From: JANQOH01 sp965214495
Lineage (GTDB): Bacteria; Pseudomonadota; Alphaproteobacteria; UBA7887
Reading direction: 5' to 3'
DNA: 64,000 nt
NCBI GenBank assembly: GCA_965214495.1
Contig: OZ243958.1
Span: forward strand, 248,001 to 312,000
In this document: positions 1-8,251 of the stretch, piece by piece
How the letters are laid out: each line of letters opens with the position of its first letter
How positions within the stretch are numbered: the first letter of the stretch is position 1
Made by a program: the position numbers and the translations under genes
Notes under the pieces: generated by a model
What the model was told of the DNA's origin: nothing
What the model saw: only the letters and a program-made list of their open reading frames with translations
Databases searched by the model: none

Positions 1-973
1 CACCGAGGGCTGGGCGCCCACCGAATGGGGCGCCGACGACAAGGTGGGCGCCCCCAACCGCACCACGCCCGCGATCGTCATGGCCGCCATCGGGCTGGTC
101 AGGGAAGGCCGGACCGCCACCCTCGGCAAGCTCTATCAGTCGGAAGTGCCGCTGTTCGGTCCGCGCACCTACCAGATGACCATCCCCGGTACACCCACCG
201 GCGGCCCGTTCGGCAAGAACGCGCTGGTGTATCACGACGAAATGCTCACCACCGAGATCGGGCAGGTCTCGACCCAGTTCGACGGCCCCGGCCATATCGG
301 CGTGCGCACGTCGGAGGGCGACTTCTTCTACAACGGGCGCAACCCGCTCGAGACCTATGAGCGCGGCGCCGGCGGCCGCGTCGTCGGCATGGGCGACCTC
401 GGAGTCGAATTCGTCGCCGAGAAGGGCTTCGTCTGCCGCGGTATCCTGCTCAACGCGCCGGCCTACAGGGGCATGAACCCGCTGCCGATCCCGACGGCCA
501 CCGACAGCCCCGGCATCGTCACCGCCGACGACGTGTTGGGCATGATCGAGGCCCAGGGTCTCGACCCCATCGGCGAGGGGGATTGCGTGTTCCTCTACAC
601 CGGTCACGGCGACCTGTGGTCGAACGCCGAATGGCCGAAAATGAACTCGGCCGAACGCGCCGAGGCGCGCGCGACGTTCACGTCGGGCGAACCCGGATTC
701 GGCATCAGCGCGTGCGAATACATGGCCTCGCGCAATATCATCCTCACCGGCGGCGACACCTCCGCCAACGACGCTCAGCCGGTCGGCGAGGAAGAGGGCT
801 TCGCGGTGCCGTGCCACACCGAGTTGCAGACCCGCCGCGGCATCTGGAACCTCGAAAACCTCGACTTCGCGCCCCTGCTCGAAGCCGGCGTCAACGAGTT
901 CCTGTTCGTCTGGGCGCCGCTCAAGCTGGTCGGCGCGACCGGCTCCCCCGGCAACCCGGTGGTGCTTTGGTGA
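1..973 (+). CDS. Cyclase-family protein (kynurenine formamidase-like), 5' end outside window
   Basis: The frame is open from base 2 to the stop at 971-973, and the residues before the first possible GTG (TEWGADD) already match the usual N-terminal motif of the cyclase family (Pfam PF04199), so the gene begins upstream of the window. The family hydrolyses amide or lactone-type bonds using a metal site built on an HxGTHxDxPxH signature. Here the corresponding stretch is STQFDGPGHIG: the D-x-P-x-H part is kept but the first His is replaced by Gln, as in the longer members annotated only as 'cyclase family protein'. The substrate cannot be named. The next gene starts in the last codons (GTGA overlap), which suggests translational coupling. 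Confidence 0.8.
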   Translation, partial: TEGWAPTEWGADDKVGAPNRTTPAIVMAAIGLVREGRTATLGKLYQSEVPLFGPRTYQMTIPGTPTGGPFGKNALVYHDEMLTTEIGQVSTQFDGPGHIGVRTSEGDFFYNGRNPLETYERGAGGRVVGMGDLGVEFVAEKGFVCRGILLNAPAYRGMNPLPIPTATDSPGIVTADDVLGMIEAQGLDPIGEGDCVFLYTGHGDLWSNAEWPKMNSAERAEARATFTSGEPGFGISACEYMASRNIILTGGDTSANDAQPVGEEEGFAVPCHTELQTRRGIWNLENLDFAPLLEAGVNEFLFVWAPLKLVGATGSPGNPVVLW

Positions 974-1302
974 ATCGAGACCGTCGTTTCGGCAGGGCGC
1001 GGGCGTTCGGAATTCTGGCGCTCGCGCCCTGCTGCCTGCTCGCGGCCGCCCCGGCGGCGGCGCTCGACATCGTCAACGCCCATCCGGAGCCGGCGAAGAT
1101 CGTCATCGAGCGCTGGGTGCAATTCGTGTCCCCCGGCGGCCAGGCGCGCTTTCGGCCCTATGACAGTCCGACGCGGATCAAGATCGAACTGCGCCATGTG
1201 CGACTCTCGTGCGAAGCCGGGGCGGACTCGCAGGTTCGCCTCGCCGACAACAATTGTTACGTCGATGGCGAGCTTGCCGGTGAAGGTCAGTTCCGCATGT
1301 AG
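970..1302 (+). CDS. Small secreted protein, function unknown
   Basis: A 110-residue protein starting at GTG 970, which overlaps the preceding stop by four bases. Residues 1-35 form a clear signal peptide (positive RDRRFGRAR, then a Leu/Ala core, cleavage near AAA-LD). The mature part is about 75 residues and has two cysteines (CEAG and NNCYVDG), which may form a disulfide in the periplasm. I do not recognise a domain. The following gene starts inside its 3' end, so the three genes 1-1777 look like one operon. Confidence 0.6.
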   Translation: MNRDRRFGRARAFGILALAPCCLLAAAPAAALDIVNAHPEPAKIVIERWVQFVSPGGQARFRPYDSPTRIKIELRHVRLSCEAGADSQVRLADNNCYVDGELAGEGQFRM

Positions 1303-1777
1303 GCGCCTCGGCGCTTGCGCGATCGTCGCCGTCCTGGCCGCATCCGGCCCGGCCGGCGGCCAGGACGCGCCGCCGGGGCCGCCCGCCGAAACGCTCTATC
1401 CGCTTCCCGAAGTGGAGGGCGCGGTGCCGTGGGAATTGCTCGCCGACGTCGAACTGGTCTTCGAGGGGATCGACCTCGTGCCGGCTTACCGCCCGGAGCT
1501 GCGGGCGCTCGACGGCGAAGCCGTGACTCTGGTGGGGTTTCTGATGCCGCTGGCCGCCGACGGTCGGCGTTCGCTGCTCAGCATGGTCTCGCCCGCCTGC
1601 CCGTTCTGCCTGCCGGGCGGACCGGAGACTTTCGTCGAACTCCTCGCCGACGACCCGATCGCCTTCACCGACGAGGCGGTGGCGGTGGGGGGCCGCCTGG
1701 AACTGCTCGAGGATTCCCTGTCCGGCTACTTCTACCGCTTGCACGACGCGGTGCGTCTGGAGGATCCGACCGCCTGA
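1280..1777 (+). CDS. Secreted DUF3299-like protein
   Basis: A protein of about 165 residues with an N-terminal signal peptide (Ala/Val-rich core, cleavage near GGQ-DA) if translation starts at GTG 1280; an ATG at 1265 is also possible. The mature region has the pattern VTLVGFLMPL, then a short spacer, then a Cys-containing SPACPFC segment, which resembles the DUF3299 family of periplasmic proteins often found beside ABC transporter or lipoprotein genes. A CxxC-like pair (CPFC) may bind metal or be redox active. The assignment to DUF3299 comes from memory of the motif only. The 3' end is overlapped by the tail of the convergent phosphoesterase gene. Confidence 0.55.
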   Translation: MKVSSACRRLGACAIVAVLAASGPAGGQDAPPGPPAETLYPLPEVEGAVPWELLADVELVFEGIDLVPAYRPELRALDGEAVTLVGFLMPLAADGRRSLLSMVSPACPFCLPGGPETFVELLADDPIAFTDEAVAVGGRLELLEDSLSGYFYRLHDAVRLEDPTA

Positions 1778-2456
1778 CCGTGCCGACGAGGCGCGCGCTG
1801 GTCACGCGGTGCAACCGGGCGCGGCCGATGAGCAGCACGTCGAACGGCCACGCCAGAAGGTCGGCGATAGCGGGGTCGAGCACGTCCAGGCCGCCGGCAT
1901 AGGCGCCCGCCGCGGGCAGGATGAGGCGCGCCGGGTCGGTCGCGAAACAGTGCCCGCGCACCCGCCGGCCGCGCGTCGGCACGGTTGCCCTGGGGTGGAA
2001 ATGGCCGGAGACCTCGCCCGGCGCGGCGCCCGGCCGCGCTTGATGGCGGAAGGCGAGGCGGCCGATCTCGATCCCGCTCGCCGCCGCGCCCCCCAACGCC
2101 GCGGGCGGCGCCGGATCGTGATTGCCGGCGATCCAGATCCACTCCACCGCGCCGGTCAGGGCGCGAACCCGCGCCGCATCCGCCGGAACCAGCCGCCCCG
2201 GTCCGGCGTCGTCGTGAAAACTGTCGCCGAGGCAGATTACGCGCCGCGGTCGGAAGCGCGCGATCGCGTCGGCGAGGCGGTCCAGCGTCGCCCGGCTGTC
2301 GAACGGCGGCAGCAGATGGCCCGCCGCCGCCCCGCTCGATCCCTTCTCCAGGTGCAGGTCGCTCACCGCCAGGGTCTCCTGCGCCGGCCAGTAGAGCGCG
2401 CCCGAAAGGTCCGCGACCAGTTCTTCCCCGGCGAAGGCGAAACGCAGCCCGCTCAC
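1665..2456 (-). CDS. pdeM: Ligase-associated DNA damage response metallophosphoesterase PdeM
   Basis: A calcineurin-like phosphoesterase of about 263 residues with all family motifs in order: SDLHLEK (D-x-H), LGDSFHDD (GD-x2-HD), GNHDP (GNHD) and GHFHPRA (GHxHP). These bind two metal ions for phosphoester hydrolysis. In the bacterial ligase-associated cluster this protein is encoded with an Lhr-like helicase, an MBL exonuclease and an ATP-dependent ligase. Here it directly follows the helicase and overlaps it by four bases (GTG at 2456). The C-terminal 35 or so residues are Arg/Pro-rich and extend antisense into the convergent gene ending at 1777; this tail looks like read-through of a lost stop rather than a domain. 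Confidence 0.85.
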   Translation of the reverse strand: MSGLRFAFAGEELVADLSGALYWPAQETLAVSDLHLEKGSSGAAAGHLLPPFDSRATLDRLADAIARFRPRRVICLGDSFHDDAGPGRLVPADAARVRALTGAVEWIWIAGNHDPAPPAALGGAAASGIEIGRLAFRHQARPGAAPGEVSGHFHPRATVPTRGRRVRGHCFATDPARLILPAAGAYAGGLDVLDPAIADLLAWPFDVLLIGRARLHRVTSARLVGTVRRSDPPDAPRRASGRSSRTGNPRAVPGGPPPPPPRR

Positions 2457-4861
2457 CGTTGCATCGCCTCCGCGATCAGCTCTTCCGCCGCTTCGTCGAG
2501 CAGCGCATCGGGGGCGGTTCCGTAAACGTTCTCGCGCCCGATCTCCAGGAGCACCGGCACGGCGAGCGGCGAGACGCGGTCGAGCGCGCGGTGCACGATC
2601 CGGCCTTTCACCCGCGCCAGCATGTCGGACAGGCGGCGGACGTCGGTGAGGCCGCGGGCCGCCTCGTCGCGCGTCGCCCGGAGGAGAATGTGGTCGGGCT
2701 GGTAGCGCCTCAGAACCGCGTAGATCAGGTCCGAATCGATGCTCGTCTGGCGTCGCGTGCGTTGCCGGCCCGGATGGTTGCGCGGGATGAGACCGGAGAC
2801 GATTCCGACATTGCGGAACGTGCGCCTGAGCATCGACGATTCGGCCATCCATTCCTCGAGATCGTCGCCGAGCATGTTCTGGTCGAACAGGTTTTCGATA
2901 TCGGTCGCGGGAAACGCGCTCCACGCCGCCAGCACGTAGTCGGTGGCCACGAAGCTGAGCGGCCCGTGGCCCGCGCGCTCCATTCGCCGCGTCAGCAACA
3001 TGCCGAGAGTCTGATGTGCATTGCGGCCCTCGAAGCAATAGGCGACGGTGTAGTGACGCCCGCCGCGCGGGAAGGTCTCGACGAGCAGGTCGTCCGGCCC
3101 CGGCAGGGTCGAAACCCCGGTCTGAAGTTCGAGCCATTCGCGCACCGGCTCGGGAAACGCCGCCCATGTCCGCGGCGCTTGCAGAATACCGCGCACGCGG
3201 TCGGCGAGTTCGGTGGTGAGCGGCAGGCGTCCGCCGCCATAGGCGGGCACTTTCGCGTTCTCGCCCATTGCCTTTGCGGCGATGGCCTCGTTCTCGCGCA
3301 CGCCGCGGAATTCGAGGATTTGGCCGGCAAAGACGAAGGTGTCGCCGGGCGTGAGCCCCAGCACGAAATGCTCCTCGATCTCGCCGAGCACCCGGCCCCG
3401 GCCGAGCCGTATCCGCATGAGCACCGCTTCGACGATGGCGCCGACGTTCATCCGGTAGCGTTGCGCGACCCGTTGCGAGGCGGCGCCCCAACGCCCGTCC
3501 CGGCGCCGGTGGATGCGGCGGTAGCGGTCGTAGGCGCTCAGCGCGTAGCCGCCGTTCTCGACGAAGCCGAGAACGTCGTCGAAATCGGCGCGCGGCAGCG
3601 CCGCGTAGGGCGCGGCGTTTCTCACTTCCGCGTAGAGCGCGTCCGCGTCGAACGCGCCGGCGCAAGCGGTGCCGAGAACGTGCTGGGCGAGCACGTCGAG
3701 GCCGCCCGGCGGCGGCGGCGCGCCGTCGAGGGCATGGGCGCGCACGCCGTCGAGCGCGGCGCGGCATTCCAGATACTCGAAGCGGTTGCCGGGGACCACC
3801 AGCGCCCGGCTCGCCGTTTCGAGCCGATGGCCGGCGCGGCCGATGCGCTGGATCAGCCGGCTCACCCCTTTCGGCGCGCCGAGCTGAACGACCAGATCGA
3901 CCGCGCCCCAATCGACGCCGAGGTCGAGCGAAGACGTGGCGACGACCGCGCGCAGCCGGCCCGCCGCCATCGCCGCTTCGATACGCCGCCGCTGGTCCAC
4001 GGCGAGGCTGCCGTGATGCAGTCCGATGGGAAGGTTGTCGGCGTTCATCCGCCACAGCACGTGGAACGCGAGCTCGGCCTGGGCGCGCGTGTTGACGAAC
4101 AGGATGGTCGTCGCCGCCCGCTCGATCTCCGCGAAGACTGCCGGCAGCGCTCCGAGCGCCATATGGCCCGACCACGGCATCGGCGAGGTGGGGACCAGAA
4201 TCGACACGTCGGGCGGAGTTTCGTCGCGGCTCTCGACCAGGCGCACCGACCTCGGGTTCGCGTCGGGCGACAGCCAGGCGCGCAGATCGTCGGGCCGCGC
4301 CACCGTGGCGGACAGGCCGATGCGGCGCGCAGCGGGCGCCAGCGCCCCGAGCCGCGCCAGGCCGAGCGACAACAGATCGCCCCGCTTGGCGCCGGCCAGC
4401 GCGTGCAGTTCGTCGATCACCACATGGCGGAGCGAGGCGAAGATGTCGGGCGCGTCGGGGTAGGAGAGCAGCAGCGCGAGCGATTCCGGCGTCGTCATCA
4501 GCACCGCCGGCGGGTCGCGGCGTTGCCGTTCGCGCTTGCGTTGCGGCGTGTCGCCGGTGCGCGTCTCGGCGCGGATCGCGAGGCCCATTTCGGCGATCGG
4601 GGTCTCGATATTGCGGTGAACGTCCACGGCCAGCGCCTTCAACGGCGAGATGTAGAGCGTGTAGAGACCTTCCGCCGGTTCATGAGCGAGTTCGATCAGC
4701 GCCGGCAGAAAGCCCGCCAGGGTCTTGCCGCCGCCGGTGGGTGCGATCAGCAGCGTATGGCCGCCGTCGAGCAGGGCCCGCTGATGCGGACGCAGCGCCC
4801 ACCCCCGCGCGGCGAACCATTCCGCGAACGGATGCGGCAGATTCGATTCGCGCGGGTCCAT
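2453..4861 (-). CDS. Ligase-associated Lhr-like DEXH-box DNA helicase
   Basis: An 802-residue superfamily 2 helicase. Walker A APTGGGKT is near residues 40-47, followed by the DELH box, the SAT motif (LSATVA), motif VI QRIGRAGHR and the Lhr-specific C-terminal region. The start at ATG 4861 (MDPRESN) was chosen because the longer frame to 5089 adds Arg/Pro-rich sequence unlike the family. It is thought to unwind or anneal nucleic acid in the repair pathway it shares with PdeM, the exonuclease and the ligase. Its first 640 bases and upstream DNA are duplicated at 7084-7868. In this genome the helicase/phosphoesterase pair is separated from the exonuclease/ligase pair by about 4.6 kb. Confidence 0.9.
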   Translation of the reverse strand: MDPRESNLPHPFAEWFAARGWALRPHQRALLDGGHTLLIAPTGGGKTLAGFLPALIELAHEPAEGLYTLYISPLKALAVDVHRNIETPIAEMGLAIRAETRTGDTPQRKRERQRRDPPAVLMTTPESLALLLSYPDAPDIFASLRHVVIDELHALAGAKRGDLLSLGLARLGALAPAARRIGLSATVARPDDLRAWLSPDANPRSVRLVESRDETPPDVSILVPTSPMPWSGHMALGALPAVFAEIERAATTILFVNTRAQAELAFHVLWRMNADNLPIGLHHGSLAVDQRRRIEAAMAAGRLRAVVATSSLDLGVDWGAVDLVVQLGAPKGVSRLIQRIGRAGHRLETASRALVVPGNRFEYLECRAALDGVRAHALDGAPPPPGGLDVLAQHVLGTACAGAFDADALYAEVRNAAPYAALPRADFDDVLGFVENGGYALSAYDRYRRIHRRRDGRWGAASQRVAQRYRMNVGAIVEAVLMRIRLGRGRVLGEIEEHFVLGLTPGDTFVFAGQILEFRGVRENEAIAAKAMGENAKVPAYGGGRLPLTTELADRVRGILQAPRTWAAFPEPVREWLELQTGVSTLPGPDDLLVETFPRGGRHYTVAYCFEGRNAHQTLGMLLTRRMERAGHGPLSFVATDYVLAAWSAFPATDIENLFDQNMLGDDLEEWMAESSMLRRTFRNVGIVSGLIPRNHPGRQRTRRQTSIDSDLIYAVLRRYQPDHILLRATRDEAARGLTDVRRLSDMLARVKGRIVHRALDRVSPLAVPVLLEIGRENVYGTAPDALLDEAAEELIAEAMQR

Positions 4862-5009
4862 CGGCCAGATATAGCCGGGCGACGGCGCCGCCGTCACCGA
4901 GACCGGGAGACCCCGCGCGCTCCGCGATGCGCGCCCGCCGAATGTGCCATGGACATGACGAATCGCCGGCAGAGCGCGGCATATGTGGAGATGCGTCGGG
5001 TGTGAGAAC
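4225..5009. repeat. Direct repeat copy 1: helicase 5' end plus upstream region
   Basis: This 785-bp segment matches 7084-7868 in the same orientation at a constant offset of 2859 bp. The copies carry scattered substitutions (a few per cent by eye) and no length change. This copy is part of the intact helicase gene and its promoter side. Sequence diverges immediately after base 5009 and before base 4225. Confidence 0.9.
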
Positions 5010-5240
5010 TTGAACGCCGGAGGGCGTCGCCTGGGCGCTTCCTGCCTGCCCAAACGGTCGGGAAAAGAAAGCCGTTCTGCAATCGGCACTTAGCCCGAGC
5101 GGAGCTTGAGCGACCGCGCCCGCCGCGCACTTGAGGAAACAGTTCCCGAACCACCGCGCGGCTTCCGAACGTCACTATGGGAAGCACAAGGTAACAAAGC
5201 AATGCATGGGAACATGCGCACGGGCAACATCATTCACTAG

Positions 5241-5267
5241 GCCCGCACCGTGGGCGGCGGTGCGGGC
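5241..5267. other. GC-rich hairpin in the helicase/higB intergenic region
   Basis: A 10-bp perfect inverted repeat (GCCCGCACCG and its complement) with a 7-base loop lies in the 556-bp gap between the helicase start and higB. No T-run follows, so it is not a convincing intrinsic terminator. The rest of the gap (5010-5384) shows no coding region that I can support. Confidence 0.4.
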
Positions 5268-5384
5268 TTGACCGTCACCCGTCGGGCAGCTGCTGTCGCA
5301 CATGGTCCCGTAGCGCATCGGCAGGCCGCGCACAGGTTACCGCTCAGCAGAGTTGCTGCCGGACGTGACGCCACGACGGTAGCT

Positions 5385-5410
5385 TGTAGCGTGTAACGTG
5401 ACGCGCTACA
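5385..5410. promoter_or_regulatory. Likely HigA operator / higBA promoter palindrome
   Basis: A 26-bp imperfect palindrome with 7-bp outer arms (TGTAGCG ... CGCTACA) ends seven bases before the higB start. HigA antitoxins repress their own operon by binding such dyads over the promoter, so this is the natural operator candidate. Confidence 0.55.
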
Positions 5411-5417
5411 GTGAATC

Positions 5418-5690
5418 ATGAGGATCAGGCACAAGGGGCTGCGGACGCTGCACGAGCGCGACGATGCCGCGCGGTTGCCCGCCGGTCTGGTGCCACGGCT
5501 CCGGCGCATCCTGTTCCGGCTGCAAGAAGCGACGCATCCGGGCAGCGCGGACGCGCCGGGCTTTCGGCTGCATCCCCTCAAAGGGGACCGCGCGGGCCAG
5601 TGGAGCGTCCGCGTCTCCGGCAACTGGCGCGTGGTGTTCCGCTTCGAGGACGGCGAGGCCGTGGACGTGGACCTGATCGACTACCACTGA
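5418..5690 (+). CDS. higB: HigB-like toxin (RelE/ParE superfamily)
   Basis: A 90-residue protein of the plasmid-maintenance killer type (HigB, PF05015). It has the family features: the FRLHPLKGD segment followed by QWSVRVSGNWRVVFRF, a basic patch, and the terminal DVDLIDYH. HigB toxins cleave mRNA on the ribosome. The toxin precedes the antitoxin, the usual order for hig modules, with a 19-bp gap to higA, and both sit on the accessory segment between the two helicase-end repeats. Confidence 0.85.
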   Translation: MRIRHKGLRTLHERDDAARLPAGLVPRLRRILFRLQEATHPGSADAPGFRLHPLKGDRAGQWSVRVSGNWRVVFRFEDGEAVDVDLIDYH

Positions 5691-5709
5691 CCGGAAGGGA
5701 GCGCAGACC

Positions 5710-6024
5710 ATGAGCGAGATCGCAAGCGATCGCGACGGCCCGATGCAGAACCCGCCGCACCTGGGCGAACTCATCCGCGAAAGCATGGACGATGTTGGCT
5801 GGAACGTAACCGAGACGGCGGCGCGTCTCGGCTGCGAGCGCGGAACGCTGTCGCGCCTGCTGAACGGCAAGGCGGGCGTGTCGGCGACTATGGCGCTGGC
5901 GCTTGAGGATGTCGGCTGGGGCACCGCCGAGCACTGGATGCGCATGCAGGCGAGCTACGAGCTTGCACAGGCGCGCCGGGAGAGGACCGCCGCCGAACGG
6001 CGTGCGGGCGCGATGCACGCATGA
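5710..6024 (+). CDS. higA: HigA antitoxin (XRE-type HTH)
   Basis: A 104-residue HTH protein. The XRE helix-turn-helix spans about residues 20-75 (GELIRESMDD, ETAARLGCERGTLSRLLNGK) and is followed by the HigA-specific segment WGTAEHWMRMQASYELAQ. It neutralises HigB and represses the operon. A good ribosome-binding site (GGAAGGGAG) precedes the ATG. Confidence 0.85.
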   Translation: MSEIASDRDGPMQNPPHLGELIRESMDDVGWNVTETAARLGCERGTLSRLLNGKAGVSATMALALEDVGWGTAEHWMRMQASYELAQARRERTAAERRAGAMHA

Positions 6025-6135
6025 TGCCGCCTCCCGCCTGCCGCCGTTCGTCCGCCCGCGCCGCTTCCGGTCAGGGGCAGACCGTCTTTCAGTCGTTGTG
6101 ATTCGGGGCGCGCTGACTGATGCGCCTTTCGTGGA

Positions 6136-7083
6136 ATGAGTCCGTGCTCGGGCCTCCGCCTTCAGCGCCGGAGTGTCGCGCGCTACGAGGCGCATGTCGC
6201 GAAGCTGGACAACCGTTCGGGCTTCATCGATCTGTTCTGGCCGGGCGTGCTTCTCGTCGAGCCGGAGAGCGCCGGGCGCGATCTGAAAGCGGCCTGCGAA
6301 CAGGCGGGGGAGTATTTCGACGCGCTGCCCGAGCGCGCCCGCCCGCGCTACATCCTGGTGAGCGACTTCCAGACCTTTGAGCTTCACGACCTCGACGAGC
6401 GGGAGTCGGTCACGTTCGCGCTCGCGGACCTGCCTGCCCATGTGGAGGCGTTCGGCTTCATTCTCGGCGTGCAGCGCCGGACCTTCCGCGATCAGGACCC
6501 GGCCAACATCGAGGCCGCCGAACTGGTCGGGCGGCTGCGCGATGCGCTCGCGGACGCGGGCCACCGGGGGCACGATTTGGAACGCTTCCTCGTGCGGGTC
6601 GTGTTCTGCATGTTCGCGGACGATACCGGCGTGTTCGAGCCGCGCGACCTCTTCCTCGAATTCGTCGAGGCGCGCACCGGCGAGGACGGGGCCGATCTCG
6701 GCCCGTGGCTCGCGCAACTGTTCGAGGTTCTCGACACGCCGGAGGCGGAGCGGCCTGCGACCCCTGACGAGGACTTGGCGCGGTTTCCATACGTCAACGG
6801 CGACCTGTTCAAGGGGCATCTGCGGACGTTCTCGTTCAATGCGGCGATGCGCGGTGCGCTGCTGGACGCCTGCCGCTTCGACTGGTCGAGCATCTCGCCC
6901 GCAATCTTCGGGGCTCTGTTCCAGTCGGTGATGGCCCCGGCGGAACGGCGTGCCCGAGGCGCGCACTACACGACCGAGAAGAACATCCTCAAGGTGATCG
7001 AGCCGCTGTTGATGGACGACCTTCGCACCGAGTTCGAGCGGTTGAAGGCTCGCAAGGACAGTCGGCGTCTGGCGGAGCTTCGG
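6136..7083 (+). pseudogene. Truncated MmeI/YeeA-type DNA methylase (5' and 3' ends missing)
   Basis: The reading frame encodes about 316 residues that match the middle of MmeI-like DNA methylase/restriction enzymes: part of the N-terminal nuclease domain (FIDLFWPGVLLVEPES, YILVSDFQTFELHDL), the helical spacer, and the beginning of the methylase domain (GAHYTTEKNILKVIEPLLMDDL). The N-terminus lacks the usual first 50-60 residues. At 7083 the frame runs straight into the duplicated helicase DNA, so the SAM-binding motif and target-recognition domain are absent. This is a non-functional remnant of a type IIG-like or phage-defence methylase, apparently cut by the recombination that placed the second helicase copy. 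Confidence 0.8.
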
Positions 7084-7720
7084 CGCGGCTCTCGACCAGG
7101 CGCACCGACCTCGGGTTCGCGTCGGGCGACAGCCAGGCGCGCAGATCGTCGGGCCGCGCGACCGTGGCGGACAGACCGATGCGCCGCGCCGCGGGCGCCA
7201 GCATCCCCAGCCGCGCCAGGCCCAGCGACAACAGGTCGCCGCGCTTGGCGCCGGCCAGCGCGTGCAGTTCGTCGATCACCACGTGGCGGAGCGAGGCGAA
7301 GATGTCGGGCGCATCGGCGTAGGAGAGCAGCAGCGCGAGCGATTCCGGCGTCGTCATCAGCACCGCCGGCGGATCGCGGCGTTGCCGTTCGCGCTTGCGT
7401 TGCGGCGTGTCGCCGGTGCGCGTCTCGGCGCGGATCGCGAGGCCCATCTCGGCGATCGGGGTCTCGATATTGCGGTGAACGTCCACCGCCGGCGCCTTCA
7501 ACGGCGAGATATAGAGAGCGTAGAGACCTTTCGCCGGTTTCCGAGCGAGTTCGATCAGCGCCGGCAGAAAGCCCGCCAGGGTCTTGCCGCCGCCGGTGGG
7601 TGCGATCGGCAGCGTGTGGCCGCAGTCGAGCAGGGCCCGTTGATGCGGACGCAACGCCCACCCCCGCACGGCGAACCATTCCGCGAACGGATGCGGCAGA
7701 TTCGATTCGCGCCGGTCCAT
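7084..7720 (-). pseudogene. 5' fragment of the ligase-associated helicase
   Basis: It encodes about 210 N-terminal residues of the helicase (from MDRRESN; Walker A and the DELH box are intact) and is then cut off where it joins the methylase remnant. The frame stays open through the repeat, so a truncated peptide with the first RecA-like domain only could be made, but it lacks domain 2 and would not be a helicase. Confidence 0.85.
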
Positions 7721-7868
7721 CGGCCAGATACAGCCGGGCGACGGCGCCGCCGTCACCGAGACCGGGAGACCCCGCGCGCTCCGCGATGCGCGCCCACCGA
7801 ATGTGCCATGGACATGACGAATCGCCGGCAGAGCGCGGCATATGTGGAGATGCGTCGGGTGTGAGAAC
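7084..7868. repeat. Direct repeat copy 2: diverged helicase 5' end plus upstream region
   Basis: The partner of the segment at 4225-5009. It begins exactly where the methylase homology stops and ends 383 bases before nnrS. Because it differs by scattered point changes it is either an old duplication or an allele brought in from a related strain. Confidence 0.9.
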
Positions 7869-8251
7869 GGGACGCGCTCTGTGGCCTGTGGCGTCCGCGC
7901 CTCCTGCCGTCGCGCTCGAAGCGCCTGCGCAGCCGAATTGTTACGTTTCCGGCGGGTTGGCCGCAGCCTTCGATCCCGGTCTCTGCAAGCGGCTCCGTGC
8001 TTGAGAGCGTGCTATGTTTCCGTTTCCCGATGTGGTTGGGGCCGAACCTGTCGCAACGGAAGCTGTGCCGCTCCGGCGCCGGGGTACCGTGCGATCGTCG
8101 CGGGAGCCGCTCGGGGGCTGCGGGCCTATGGCCGGGTCGCGGCAGGGAACTCCAGGCCGGCCGAATGTGCGTTGCCCATGATCCCGGGCGGCCCTCTCGA
8201 ACCGGGCCTCGAGAAGAAAGTGGAGAGCGCGGCGAATCGGGAGCGCGCCGA
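7869..8251. other. Intergenic region before nnrS
   Basis: No gene is supported here. The tail of a plus-strand frame ending at 8255 overlaps the nnrS start by four bases but has no recognisable domain or credible start. No FNR/Nnr-type dyad was found upstream of nnrS by eye. Confidence 0.4.

Noticed and set aside
1985..5005. 1006-codon plus-strand frame opposite the helicase
   Set aside because: Arg/Ala/His-rich composition typical of the antisense of a GC-rich gene; the minus strand has a full set of helicase motifs.
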